Of a stretch of 64,000 nucleotides of DNA, positions 22,866-33,432 are shown in pieces. Positions within the stretch are counted from its first letter, which is position 1; every line of letters starts with the position of its first letter. A program made the translations under genes and the position numbers. Source of the stretch: Calliopum simillimum (Eukaryota; Arthropoda; Insecta; Diptera; Lauxaniidae); the NCBI GenBank assembly GCA_951812925.1, contig OX638368.1, positions 150,770,492 to 150,834,491 of the forward strand, in the 5' to 3' direction. The notes under the pieces are model-generated. The model ran no database searches. It had not been told where the DNA came from and saw nothing but the letters and a program-made list of their open reading frames with translations.

Positions 22866-23621
22866 AAAAAAAAATGGAATGAACTTTCCGAGGCATGATG
22901 ATACGATATTTCAGCCCCCATACAAGAGACGAAATATTTTGGGTGCGTGGCGTATCCCATTTATTTATTTTAGGTCATTCTATTTCTCTTAAAAAATTTG
23001 GAGTTCTTGATATTTTTCTATACCATTCGATATTTTCCGAGTTTTTTCTTATTATTTTTCTTATCGGTTAATTAATCATTTTTAAAGCATTGCAGGTGAA
23101 AAGGTACGAGTTTCATAACAAAAAATAGCTATGAATAACAACATCGACTAAAATAATAAGATCAGATTGTTGACCGAGTAGGGATCGGTCTCCAGGTACT
23201 TTTTATTTATAAGTGAATTTTATTACAATTATTTTCCAGCCATTATATCTCGTTTTTATGGGTCCTTTTGACCCACATGACATGAAGTTTCGTCCTGTCA
23301 TTTCTATTGAACTAGACGTCTTTATTTATTTTTCGAGTATTGCTTACTTAAAATCATGTGGAGTTCCGAAATATTATATGACTCTTATAAGTTCAATTGT
23401 TTGACATTGGAGTATTAAGCATGTCAAATTTAACTTACAAGAATGATCTGTTCATTGGGAAAAAATGTAGTATTTTTGTATATTTTTATAAGAGCGCCCA
23501 TTCATTTAATAGATTTTCTAATTAGAACTACAGTTTTCTATAATTTTTTATTATTTTTCAAGTGTCAAGGAGTTATCTCCTAAAATTATGAATTATGTCT
23601 AATCTCTTACAAATGTCTGTA
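22866..23621. other. Non-coding DNA with a GGGTC-family fragment
   Basis: ATGGGTCCTTTTGACCCACA near 23257-23276 is a short inverted fragment of the GGGTCAAAAAG family. The rest is unassigned. Confidence 0.5.
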
Positions 23622-23623
23622 TA

Positions 23624-24365
23624 CGTAGGTTGGCTTTTATATTTCGGGATTGGGCAACACTAATGTCAATAGCTAAAATCTGGCAACACCATAATAAAGT
23701 TTGACATTTTTTAGCATAAACGTACTCAGAACGTTTTGACGTACGACCATCATTTGTGTTGCTTACAGTGACTTGAAAAAATCAATTTGGCAAAAAAGTG
23801 GAATTAACTCGTGAACGTTTTCGTGCGATAATTTTTCACAACTTTCGACGTGGATTATCACGATAAGAGTGCATCGATGAACTTAAACCTTTGTATGGCG
23901 ATGAAGCACCATCCTATAGCACTGTGAAAAACTGGTTTAATGAACTCAATCGTGGCCGTCACTCACTCCAAGACGAATTTCGTGAAGGTCGTCCAAAATC
24001 AGTTGTTGTTCCGGGAACCATTGATGCTGTGCGCCAACTGATATTGTAAGATCGTCATGTGACCTATCGTGAGATTGAAACAACCTTAGGCATTAGTCGG
24101 ACCAGCATACATTCAATATTGCATGAACTCCTGGCCGTAAAAAAGGTTTGTTCTCGTTGGAAACCCCATAATTTATCAATTGCTTAAATTTTCAATAGAA
24201 AAATTGATTTACTTAACTCACTGTAAACAAAACAAATAGCACTTGTACATCAAAACGTTGTGAGTACGTTTGTGCTAAAAAATGTCAAACTTTATTATGG
24301 TGTTGCCAGATTTTAGCTATTGACATTAGTGTTGCTCAATCCCGAAATATAAATGGCAACCCTCG
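23624..24365 (+). mobile_element. Internally deleted mariner element with long TIRs
   Basis: TA dinucleotides (23622-23623 and 24366-24367) flank the element. The right end reads CCCGAAATATAAATGGCAAC then CCTCG. The left end is its inverted copy with a few changes, and similarity runs about 110-120 bp inwards on each side. That is much longer than the about 30-bp TIRs of classical mariners. Between them lies the first third of a transposase; the catalytic part is gone. Confidence 0.93.
23798..24187 (+). pseudogene. Mariner transposase pseudogene, N-terminal third
   Basis: From GTG at 23798 one frame reads VELTRERFRAIIFHNFRRGL, then a paired helix-turn-helix region with YGDEAPSYSTVKNWFNELNR and DEFREGRPKS, then TYREIETTLGISRTSIHSIL, as in mariner-family DNA-binding domains. 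Two in-frame TAA codons (23864-23866 and 24047-24049) interrupt it, and a third (24185-24187) ends it just after the RWKPHNLSIA segment, where full-length proteins enter the catalytic core. No ATG is present at the expected start, where a CTTGAAAAAATC sequence stands. All three catalytic acidic residues are missing, so no activity is possible. Confidence 0.92.
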
Positions 24366-24367
24366 TA

Positions 24368-25661
24368 TAAGTAATTTACTTCATTTAAGTTTTTTACATA
24401 AACAATGTACTTCCATTTATTTCACTGGGTTAACACTTTTATTTCGAAAGTCTATAATGAATAATTCTTGATACACTGCTATCAATATAATACTGAACTA
24501 CAACTAAAAGGGTTAAAGCTTAGTTGGCATAACAGTCTAATCTATGTATACTCGCTGTTTCTTTACAGCACATGCTGCTTGGTTTATGCAGTCACTTCGA
24601 TATGACACAGGATGCACTGAAGTTTAGTTTGGCAATGGTTTTTGCTTCAGTTTTTTTGTAATAGGGAAATGCTTGAGCATCAGCTAAACATTATTTTTTG
24701 CCACTTTTCATAAAATCCATTTTTTATTAGTTTTTAGCTAATGTTCTGTGGACTTGTCCATATGCACTTGTACATGTAATGAATCAAAAAATTAAAGCAG
24801 AAAAACAACATGGAAATTGTAAACGAAGCTGAAGTGTTCGCTTGTTAGGGGAGCGGTATTATTCGTTTATTAGGCTAAAACCCAAAAAATGTAAAAATTA
24901 AAGCCAAGTTTTCATGTCTATTACTGTTGTGATGGTTGTTGTTGTAGGTGACTGCATTATGTGACAACAATTTTTAAAATCAGTTTTCTTTTTTTCAAAT
25001 GTCTATGCAGTGATTGAGTAATTTTTATATTTGATGTTATTTGTGTTGATAAAATAAAGTTTTCCGCATTTAGATTTAAGCCACATGATAGACACGTTAA
25101 AACAATGGAGCATGCTTAATTGCCATAATGTCTACGTAACGACAAAAATCCATAGGAGACGACGCCCTACAATTGTTTAATGAAGACTTGAATGGGTTTC
25201 TCAAGAAAACCAATAACATTTTGACGCACAGTGCTTAGGGAAAGGAATATGGTTAAATGTAGGCTTTGGTTCTCGAAAATAATTTGGTTTAAACAATGCA
25301 TTCAATAAATACAAAGATCTTTTTATTCATAAGTATGAGGACTGCTATCGACTGTCACTTCAAAGTTGGAGTGACTTTAATCGAAAAATTTCATTCATTG
25401 ATTTTACATGCTTTACCTTTAGCGATGTAAAATCAGAGTTTAAAGTTTTTGTTAGCTTAAGTTCTCTCAACATTTTGATACATTTGTATAGGCAATTGGC
25501 CTAGGTTATAGGATGTTTTCAAGGACGAGATTAAAAAAAACTTAAACTTTTAATAAATTCGATTTCAGCCTTTGGTATGTTTTATTCATTTATACATATG
25601 TTGCATCACAAAATAATACTGATATTAAAGGCTAAGCAAATCCACATAAGTAAGTTAAAAA
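24368..25661. other. Non-coding DNA
   Basis: No TIR pairs, domains or RNA genes recognised. Confidence 0.5.
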
Positions 25662-25724
25662 TTTATTGAAAATTTGGAAACAAAAAATACTTGATTCAAA
25701 AAGTCTTAAAAACGAAACAAATTC

Positions 25725-25970
25725 TTAGTAGGTAACTTTAAAAATGCCTCTTTTGTTAAAGGACTTCAGTGGCTTAATTTTTTGAAAAAATTTCTCTGAG
25801 TAAATAATACCAAATATCCTTTCTGGGTGGCCATTACCAGTATTGGTCTTACAATCCACATTTGCTCCTTCAATGTCGATGTTGGTAATCACACAGTTCA
25901 CCATAACCAGTGTTTTGGGCGTCAATTTGCCCCGAGTGTGGGTTTCTTTCGAGCCAGCCCAAAAACACAA
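25725..25970 (-). CDS. Short unassigned ORF, possible terminal exon
   Basis: The frame is open from 25970 (non-ATG) with an internal ATG at about 25902, and ends at TAA 25727-25725. The central stretch reads VNCVITNIDIEGANVDCKTN and then GNGHPERIFGIIYSE. It has balanced amino-acid use, two cysteines 13 residues apart and no low complexity, unlike the chance frames around it. A TTTATT (AATAAA on this strand) at 25662-25667 follows the stop by about 60 nt. I do not recognise a family. It could be the last exon of a secreted-protein gene or a decaying fragment. No clear splice acceptor was found upstream. Confidence 0.35.
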   Translation of the reverse strand: MCFWAGSKETHTRGKLTPKTLVMVNCVITNIDIEGANVDCKTNTGNGHPERIFGIIYSEKFFQKIKPLKSFNKRGIFKVTY

Positions 25971-26354
25971 AGTTTTTTGTGGAGGACTTTAGACCGGTTC
26001 AAAGTCACCCCAAAAACCTTATTTTCTAACATACACCCATATAAAAATGCAACAAAAATGTTTAGATGTAAATATATCCATCAAAATCGATTGATCAGGG
26101 AAGAAAATTATATAATATTCTAGTGATATCACTCACCAAATGTCAGCAATTTTCCTTCTAGTCAATTAGTAATTTTCTGAGCATTAAAAAATGCGACATA
26201 AGACAACTTTCAGAAAATGCAACAATATATCTGAAAGTTCGCGCTCAAATCAAATATTGAAACCAGACGCTAAAAGCCAATATTTCAAGGATACTGATTG
26301 ACCCATTACAAATCAATAACTAGTCTTCGAAATGATAATATTACTATTTTAATA
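25971..26354. other. Non-coding DNA
   Basis: Includes AAAGTCACCCCAAAAACC near 26000, echoed by AAAGTCACCCCCGGATG near 27183. Otherwise nothing recognised. Confidence 0.45.
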
Positions 26355-26472
26355 TTTTTATACCCTACACCCACTTTGTCCTTCCGTTTGTAACGCAGAG
26401 AAGGAGGCGTGGCAGATATAGAAAAGTATATATATTCTTGATCAGCGTCACCTCCTGAGTCGATATAGCCAT

Positions 26473-26535
26473 GTCCGTCTGTCTGGCTGGCTGGCTGGCT
26501 GGCTGGGTGGCTGGCTGGCTGGGTGGCTGGCTGTG
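26473..26535. repeat. GGCT/GTCT microsatellite, left arm
   Basis: GTCTGTCT followed by runs of GGCT interrupted by GGGT. The mirror tract lies at about 28155-28215. The two tracts differ in length and in interruptions although the flanking arms are nearly identical. Confidence 0.85.
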
Positions 26536-27116
26536 TGTTGAAATACACTTTTTGGGAAACTGAGCAAGATAATTCAATGAAATTTGGTACACTGCCTCCG
26601 TCGTCAAAAATAGCTCGGGGGATTGAAAATGAGCAAAATCGGTCAATAGACACGCCTACCGCCCATACAAAAATTATATTCAAAATGCAATTTTAGGAGT
26701 ATTTTTCACGACAATGCAACCACAATATACATAAGTACTAAAAATTGTAAGCGCAAGCTCTGATAAAAAACTGAGCGAATTCGGACAAGAGGGCGTGGCA
26801 CCTCCCATACAAGCAAAAGCTTCAAAACGCTATACTGAAAGCGTTTTTTGAGATATTCGAACCAACTTCGACTCAGACACTAAAAATTATAAATGAAAGC
26901 TCTCAGCAAAACTTGGTTGAAGTCGTACAAGGGGGCGTGGCACCTCCCATATAAGAAAAAGTTTCAAAATGCTATACTGAAAAAGTTTTTTGAGATAATC
27001 CAACTAAATTTCACTCTGACACTAAAAACTATAAATGCAAGCTCTGAACAAAAACTGGGTGTACTCGGACAAGAGGGCGTGGCACCTCTCATATAAGCAA
27101 AATTTTCAAAATACTG

Positions 27117-27424
27117 CAGTGTAGGGTATTTATTTTTGGCCAGGCCAAAATTTACACCCTTACTAGTTTTTCTTGCCGGTTAAAGTCACCCCCGGATGTT
27201 AAAGTCCCCCTACTTACGGTAATTTGATTACCTTTAATTTGACAATATAGTACGTCTTTACATATATATCGGATCTTGAGATATTTATAATTATGTGGAA
27301 CCATATTTTTTTTGGTCCAAAAACCGAAAATTACCGATATCTCGAAAGCGAAGTGAAAGAGAAAAAAAAAAAACTAGTAAGCGTGGTATCTTTGTCCTGG
27401 CCAAAAACAAAATACCCTACACTG
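27117..27424. mobile_element. Nested CAGTGTAGGG-ended element
   Basis: CAGTGTAGGGTATT at 27117 pairs with AATACCCTACACTG ending at 27424. The inverted match extends about 55 bp through TTTTTGGCCAGG to ACTAGT. The interior (27245-27345) is homologous in inverted orientation to 61592-61708. It occupies the loop of the 2-kb foldback. Confidence 0.8.
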
Positions 27425-28154
27425 TATTTCAAGTATTTTATTAGGAGAGTATAAGAACACGCCACGCCCTCGTCTCCGAGCTTACCTTGATTTTGCGAAG
27501 AGTTTGCATTTACTGTTCTGAGTGTTTGAGTAAAATTCGGTTAGGTTTTCGTAAAAAAAACCTTTCAGTATAGCATTTTGAAACTTTCGCTTATATGAGA
27601 GATGCCACGCCCTCTAATCCTACTTCGCCTACTTTTGTCTCAGAGTTTGCAATTAATGTTCTTAGTGTTTAAGTGAAATTTGGTTGGATTATCTCAAAAA
27701 ACACTTTCATTGCATAATTTTGAAACTTTTGCTTATAAGGGAGGTGCCACGCCCTCTTGTCCGAGTTTACCTAGATTTTGAGTATAGCTTGCATTTATAG
27801 ATCCGAGTGTTGGAGTGCAATTTGGTTGGGTTATCTCAAAAAACGCTTTTAGTATAGCATTTTGAAGATTTTATTTATATGGGAGGTGCCACGCCCAATA
27901 GTCCGAATTCACCTAGTTTTTGCTCAGAGCTTATACTTACTATCCCTAGTATTTATGTGTATTTTGCTTCTGTTATTGCAAATAATGCTCTTATTATTAC
28001 ATTTTGAATATATTTTTTGTATGGGCGGTAGGAGTGTCCGTTGACCGATTTTGCTCATTTTCAATCCCCCGAGCTAACTTTTACGATGGAGGCAGATTAC
28101 CAAATTTCATTGAATTATATTGCTCATTTTTCCCAAAAAATGTATTTCCACATA

Positions 28155-28215
28155 CAGCCAGCCAGGCAGCCAGTCAGCCACCCAGCTAGCCAGCCAGCCA
28201 GCCAGACAGACATGG
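28155..28215. repeat. AGCC/AGAC microsatellite, right arm
   Basis: Mirror-image partner of the left-arm GGCT tract, with CAGCCAGCCAGGCAGCCAGT followed by further AGCC units. Confidence 0.85.
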
Positions 28216-28367
28216 CTATATCGACTCAGGAGGTGACGCTGATCAAGAATATATATACTTTTCCATACCTGCCACGCCTCCTTCTCTGCGTTACAAACGG
28301 AAGGACAAAGTGAATATACCCTGGGTGAGGGGTATAATAATGTGATTTTCGGAATCAACTGCCCATT

Positions 28368-28435
28368 TTACATAGGAAATGAATAGTGGCACCTACAGTG
28401 CAAAAATTTTTTAATCATTTGTAAACTAGTGTTAT
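28368..28435. repeat. Dispersed repeat ACATAGGAAATGAATAGTG, copy 1
   Basis: ACATAGGAAATGAATAGTG, then CACCTACAGTGCAAA and AATCATTTGTAAACTAGTGT. Repeated with few differences at 62063-62125. Confidence 0.8.
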
Positions 28436-31400
28436 TACTGCATTATTTTGGGTTTAAGTACGTCATACAGTTCACTGTTTTATTTCACAGTCAAAGCACT
28501 GTCATGCAATTTTAGGTTTTTAATTAAAGACAAACCATGCCTTCAAAATATATTTCCTCAAAGTTTTTATTATTTTTCAAGGAGCGCCAGCTTTATAAAG
28601 CTCGGCAACTTTATAAAAATCCCCAACTTAATTAACTTTAATTTACAGCAATCAAAAAATGTAAATCAAAATCCATGCTTTCAGTCAAAATCATATCCAG
28701 GCTTAGAAAAACTAAAAGCGCAACGAAGCAACACGCAAAGCTGTCGACAAGTCAATCGGGCAAAACCATCATTAAATTAAATCTGTTGCAATAATTCGCA
28801 AGCTTAAACATGTTGTCAGCTTAAAAACGGCGCACCAACAAAGCCAACACAACTCAAAACAAGGCTTAAAACAAGCGTCAACAAAAGGCAGCAAAAAATT
28901 ATGGGTCTGGGGAGTGATGGTGTTGGTAAAGTGGGCAAACAAATACGTCTGTGCATAGGAAGCAAAAAAGGCTTTAAACACGAACCACATTTCGACAACA
29001 TTTCAATCAATTTTTTTTCTTTTGCTTTTCCTTTTAATTTTCCTCATATTGGTCTAAGGCTTTTTTTTTTTCTCTGGATTTTTACAAATATTTAGATCTC
29101 GACGTGAACATTTCATTTCAGACAGTTTTAGACGATTTGTGTGTTAGTTGCTAAGTTTGTTGTTTACTTGTGTTGTTGTGCTGTTGCTGTTATTATGTTG
29201 CTGCTCCATTATGTGGCCATTAGTTATTGCTGGCTATTTTTGATTTGTGCGAGTTCGCAAGCAAGCAGCAAAAGAGATTTCCTTGATTAGTTGATTAATG
29301 TTGACCAACAGACAAGTCGCTACAAGTCAACATCATGTTAAGCCATATCACTTTCTTTAAAGCGCAGCCTATCACCGCCCCTCTCCGTCGTTTTTTCATC
29401 AACTCTGTATGTCATAGCATGTCTTTAAAACGTAAGCACTGATATTATTTTATCACTATTGGTTCATTAGAGATGGTCTTCTTCGACAATCTTTTTTTAA
29501 AACTTTGCGAAAAAAGTGATCATTTGCCAGATGAGAAAAAAAATCCTAGCGGCATGATGTTTAAATGTCATATTTCTATATAAAGTTATTAAGCTTCAAA
29601 AGTTTGATATGTAAGTTATCAAGTATAGTGTTCTATTGAATAGTAATTGAAAATTTTGCACAAAATGGGAAAATATAAATAATATTGTAAAATGTCGAAA
29701 AAGTTATTAAAAGTCGATAAAACTCCAAAATTGAATTGCATTGAAAAGCGTTGTAAAAGCCACAAAATGTTGAACAGAATCTAAAAACAGAGCAAAGTAT
29801 TAGAAAGACGAATAGTGTTGATTATTTCGTTTAATTCAAAAGTTGTTAGAGAGATAAAATATATCGAAACGTCTGGGTATAACATCAAAAAGACATTAAA
29901 GTTCAAAATGCATCAAAAAGATTGATAAACATTGACGACTGCCGAATATCTATATTATCTATATCTAAATTATTTATATAAAATTGCTTATATGAAAACT
30001 CTATATAACGCTCTAGCGCAAAATATTCCGAACCGATTTTAATAATTTTTATTCTCAAACATTTTACGTGTGCTAAGGAACAAACTTCCATAAATATTTT
30101 TTTCAAATCTCGCAAAAGTTTTTCGTCTAAAATTTACTCTGTAATTTTTTTGGATTTTCAGGAATTTTTTGAATACATCGTCCCTATACGAGTATAAAGT
30201 ACTAAGTCAGTTTTGTCTAGTTTTGAGCTATTATAGTCTTTAGTCTGAAAAGACCCATTAAGCCATATTTCTATTAAAAAGTGATTATATTCATCGTAAG
30301 AGTGAAAGCAAAACACCGATTTCCATACACGTACAAAAAAATAAAATTAAATTTTTTGAACATCAAATATCCCAAAACTTGAAAAACTGACCCAGTACTT
30401 GTATAAGGATGATATTTTTTCACCTGTTGAACATTTCCAAATTTATGACTTTCCCTTAATGATTTTTAGAATTTTTATAGTATGGCCAATAAATTTGAAG
30501 AAAGTTTTTTTTGACCATTTCAACTCTTTTTATTATCTAAATTTTATACAACTGCAACTTTCAAATGAATATGTATGTGTGTGTGTGCTAACTGACACAA
30601 ATGTGACACATCCAGAAAAGAAAAATAAACTCCAATGAAAATTGTTTTGACAATGCAATCAAGACGTTAAATTTACAATCAATTCAATAAAATGTTGAAA
30701 TCAAAATAATCCAAAATTTATTTCTGGAAATGATTTTGTATTACAGCGTCCGTTAACCAGAGACCAAACCCATGTATGATCAACTCATAAGAACAGAAAA
30801 GTTATTGGACAAACAGAATGACAGTTTGGTAAATGCAAGTCAAGCACATATTTGACCCACATCCAGGAGCGAAGTTAAATTTTTATATTCAATTGGTTTG
30901 GCTTGATCTTTTTAGCCATGCTGTTGTGGTTATTGTAGCTTTTGTTTTGATATATGCATTAAGGTGAACTACTGTTACCACACCTTTTTATTATCCAGAA
31001 AAAAAAAAAAAATTTACAAAAAATGAAGTGGAAACTTTGATCTTTGATGCAATGATTTGATGTATGATTTTTTGCTGTTTGTATTTTTTTTCTTCAAATT
31101 TTGTCAAAATTGTAAAAAAATTGGATGATTGGATGAATCCAGTGTTAAGGACTAACACCAAGAAGATGACTATAGCATTGGGAGAAAAAAATTCATTGCA
31201 AAATAGTCTATCATTTTCTTTTGTAATTTTCAAGCATTGATTTCACCGGTACACAAAAAACAAAAATGTCTGTACATTTAATCTAACAAATCAATTTACA
31301 TGTATTTTGGTGCGCTGAATCCGAATCCGAGGTCAAAAATGTTATTCTAAAAAGAGTTTTGTTTGTTTATTTGCCGGTGAAATCAATAACGTGCTCCAAT

Positions 31401-33400
31401 GGGATGGGCAATGCCAAGAATAAAGAATATTTTCATATTCAAAATGCTCAAAGACAAGACGTACTGGACACATATGTATGTATGACGCACTTGCTTGATG
31501 CAGCATTCATTTGTTACATACAAAGTATTGTATGGATTTCAAAATGACGTTCACCCACATTGTTACCCATAAGGGGTTATGTAAAATACTCGTACATTTT
31601 GTCAACTTTGCGACTAATGAAGTCATCAGCAACATCATTATCAGCATAAATTTTGTTAACATTAGTTATGTCAGCTAGCAGCTTCCTTCAAATGTTAAAT
31701 GGCATCAGTAAATCATCCACATGTCAAATATATTTCAAATTCATGTGTGATGTTCACATTTCTAACAAAAGGGTAATTAACTATTACGTCATGTTGTTTT
31801 TGTTACGTTTACAATATATGTATGGTTGTACGTAAAAAGTTTGTAAGTAAGACTCTGAATCATGCTGAAATGCACGCAAAGTTACATTTGGTTTTTAGAC
31901 TTATTTCTTTTTGGGATTCTGTTTGGCAACTTGAAGCACGTTTCAATATTAAAGACAAAAGTTTTGTTAAAGACCTTCACATGCAATTACTTGTTTGTAC
32001 ATTATTTCGAGATTTCATCTTAGTTTGTACCTAAGCAAATTTAGTATGTTACTCATGTCTAGGTTGCTTGTGCCAGTGGTTATGAAAGTAATTTAAGATT
32101 CAGTAACTTAATTTAAAATTTTATCGTGTGGTATGTAACACTTGCGCAATGAAACGTTTTAGATTTTTATTAGACTTTTTAAAAATTTTCAAAAATTCCA
32201 AAAATCTTTTGACCATTTTTTTCTAATTACACTTAACAACAATCTAATAAAGTTCTGACAATTGATTTTCGTAAAGGGAAGCGAATAAAAATATACATGT
32301 TTTGAAAGTTAACATCAGAATATTAAAATTTTTCTCCTTTTAACGGATTCTTGTGTTAAATCGACATGTTAAACTAATATATACGATTCTTACATCTTAG
32401 GTATATCATGTGTTCAGCAAACATTTGCTGAATATTAAGAGAAAACTTTTTGTAGAAAGCTTTTATCCTGTAATCCTTAAATAGTACAAAAATTAGCCCT
32501 AAGACAGCGAAGTATTGAGCCATTATGTTCAAGAGAAATACAAATAGCCGCTTAGTGCTAAAAAGTCCGAATATAAAAGCGTAAGGTTAGTGTACCGAAT
32601 TACGGTATGCTATGGTACTCTCTACTTCTAGAACGATTTATTTACCATAAGCGAGTGCACAAAAATGTTTTAATGGATTATTTATTTTTGGACTTCAAGG
32701 ATTTTGTTTCTGGAAGAAATTTTAAATTATCTTATTTAGAACCGGGTCAAATGAGCATTTGTTTATAAAAAACCAATAAAAAAATAGCAACAACTAATAC
32801 AAACTTATTCTAATAATTATTTATCGTTGATCGTATTTATTTTCTACCATTCCGCTCAATTTTCAAAAACATTCAATAAAAACTTTAAGAGAAAAAATAA
32901 TTCTTCTGTAAAGTGATACCTAGTTTGAATTTTCATTTTTCTAATAAAATATGATACGACACCATCCAGAGCTTAATGCAAATATTCTAAAGTTTGTAAA
33001 TTGATCAATAGAAATGACATCAATTTAAAGCTGTCAGGGATATCAAATTGCAAATATTTGTCAATTTATTTTTGAAGTCAGCGAATTAAATAACCAATTT
33101 GACTTAAAGGTCTAATAACAAATGGAACTATACGAGCACAATTCACGATTGATTTGTCATTTGTATCATTTGTATCATTTGTACATGAATCTGTAGTGAG
33201 TGACTTTTTATGTTGGACAACTCCACCGCAAACATAACGATATCAAGTTAAAATGACGTTATTTTCAAGCATATTGTGTCCATATTTGGGGCCAAAGGCA
33301 TACAAACTCTTTGGCAAAAGAATGAAACTTTAACTGCTAAAATCGCCATGCCATGGAAGTCATGATGTCATGTCAATTTTAATCTATCGATTTAAGAATT
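28436..33400. other. Long non-coding stretch
   Basis: About 5 kb without a convincing element or gene. Open frames of 60-110 codons at 28.45-29.1, 30.4 and 31.4-32.0 kb have no domains. The AAAAGCAACACG and GCAACAAAGCC-rich part at 28.7-29.0 kb is typical fly non-coding sequence. Three tandem TTTGTATCA-like units occur at 33155-33185. Confidence 0.5.
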
Positions 33401-33432
33401 GTTGATGTTGTTGTTGTTGTTGTTGTTGTTGT
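33401..33432. repeat. GTT microsatellite
   Basis: About ten near-perfect GTT units with a GAT interruption at the left end. Confidence 0.95.

Larger units (their letters stand above)
26355..28340. mobile_element. 2-kb foldback element with internal tandem repeats
   Basis: The outer arms are near-perfect inverted copies. TACCCTACACCCACTTTGTC, the GGAGGCGTGGCAG block, GATCAGCGTCACCTCCTGAG and ATATAGCCATGTCCGTCTG on the left recur inverted at 28190-28330. Each arm holds about 140-bp subrepeats around GGGCGTGGCACCTCCCAT: 26791, 26932 and 27074 on the left; inverted near 27471, 27604, 27746 and 27887 on the right. A GGCT/GTCT microsatellite sits at mirrored positions. A second element is inserted at the centre. 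No protein is encoded; ORFs in the arms come from the repeats. The GTCT tract recalls dipteran mini-me/DINE-like elements, a tentative comparison. Confidence 0.88.

Noticed and set aside
26306..26683. 125-codon frame with PASQPASQ repeats
   Set aside because: Direct translation of the AGCC microsatellite in a foldback arm; a near-copy occurs in the other arm.
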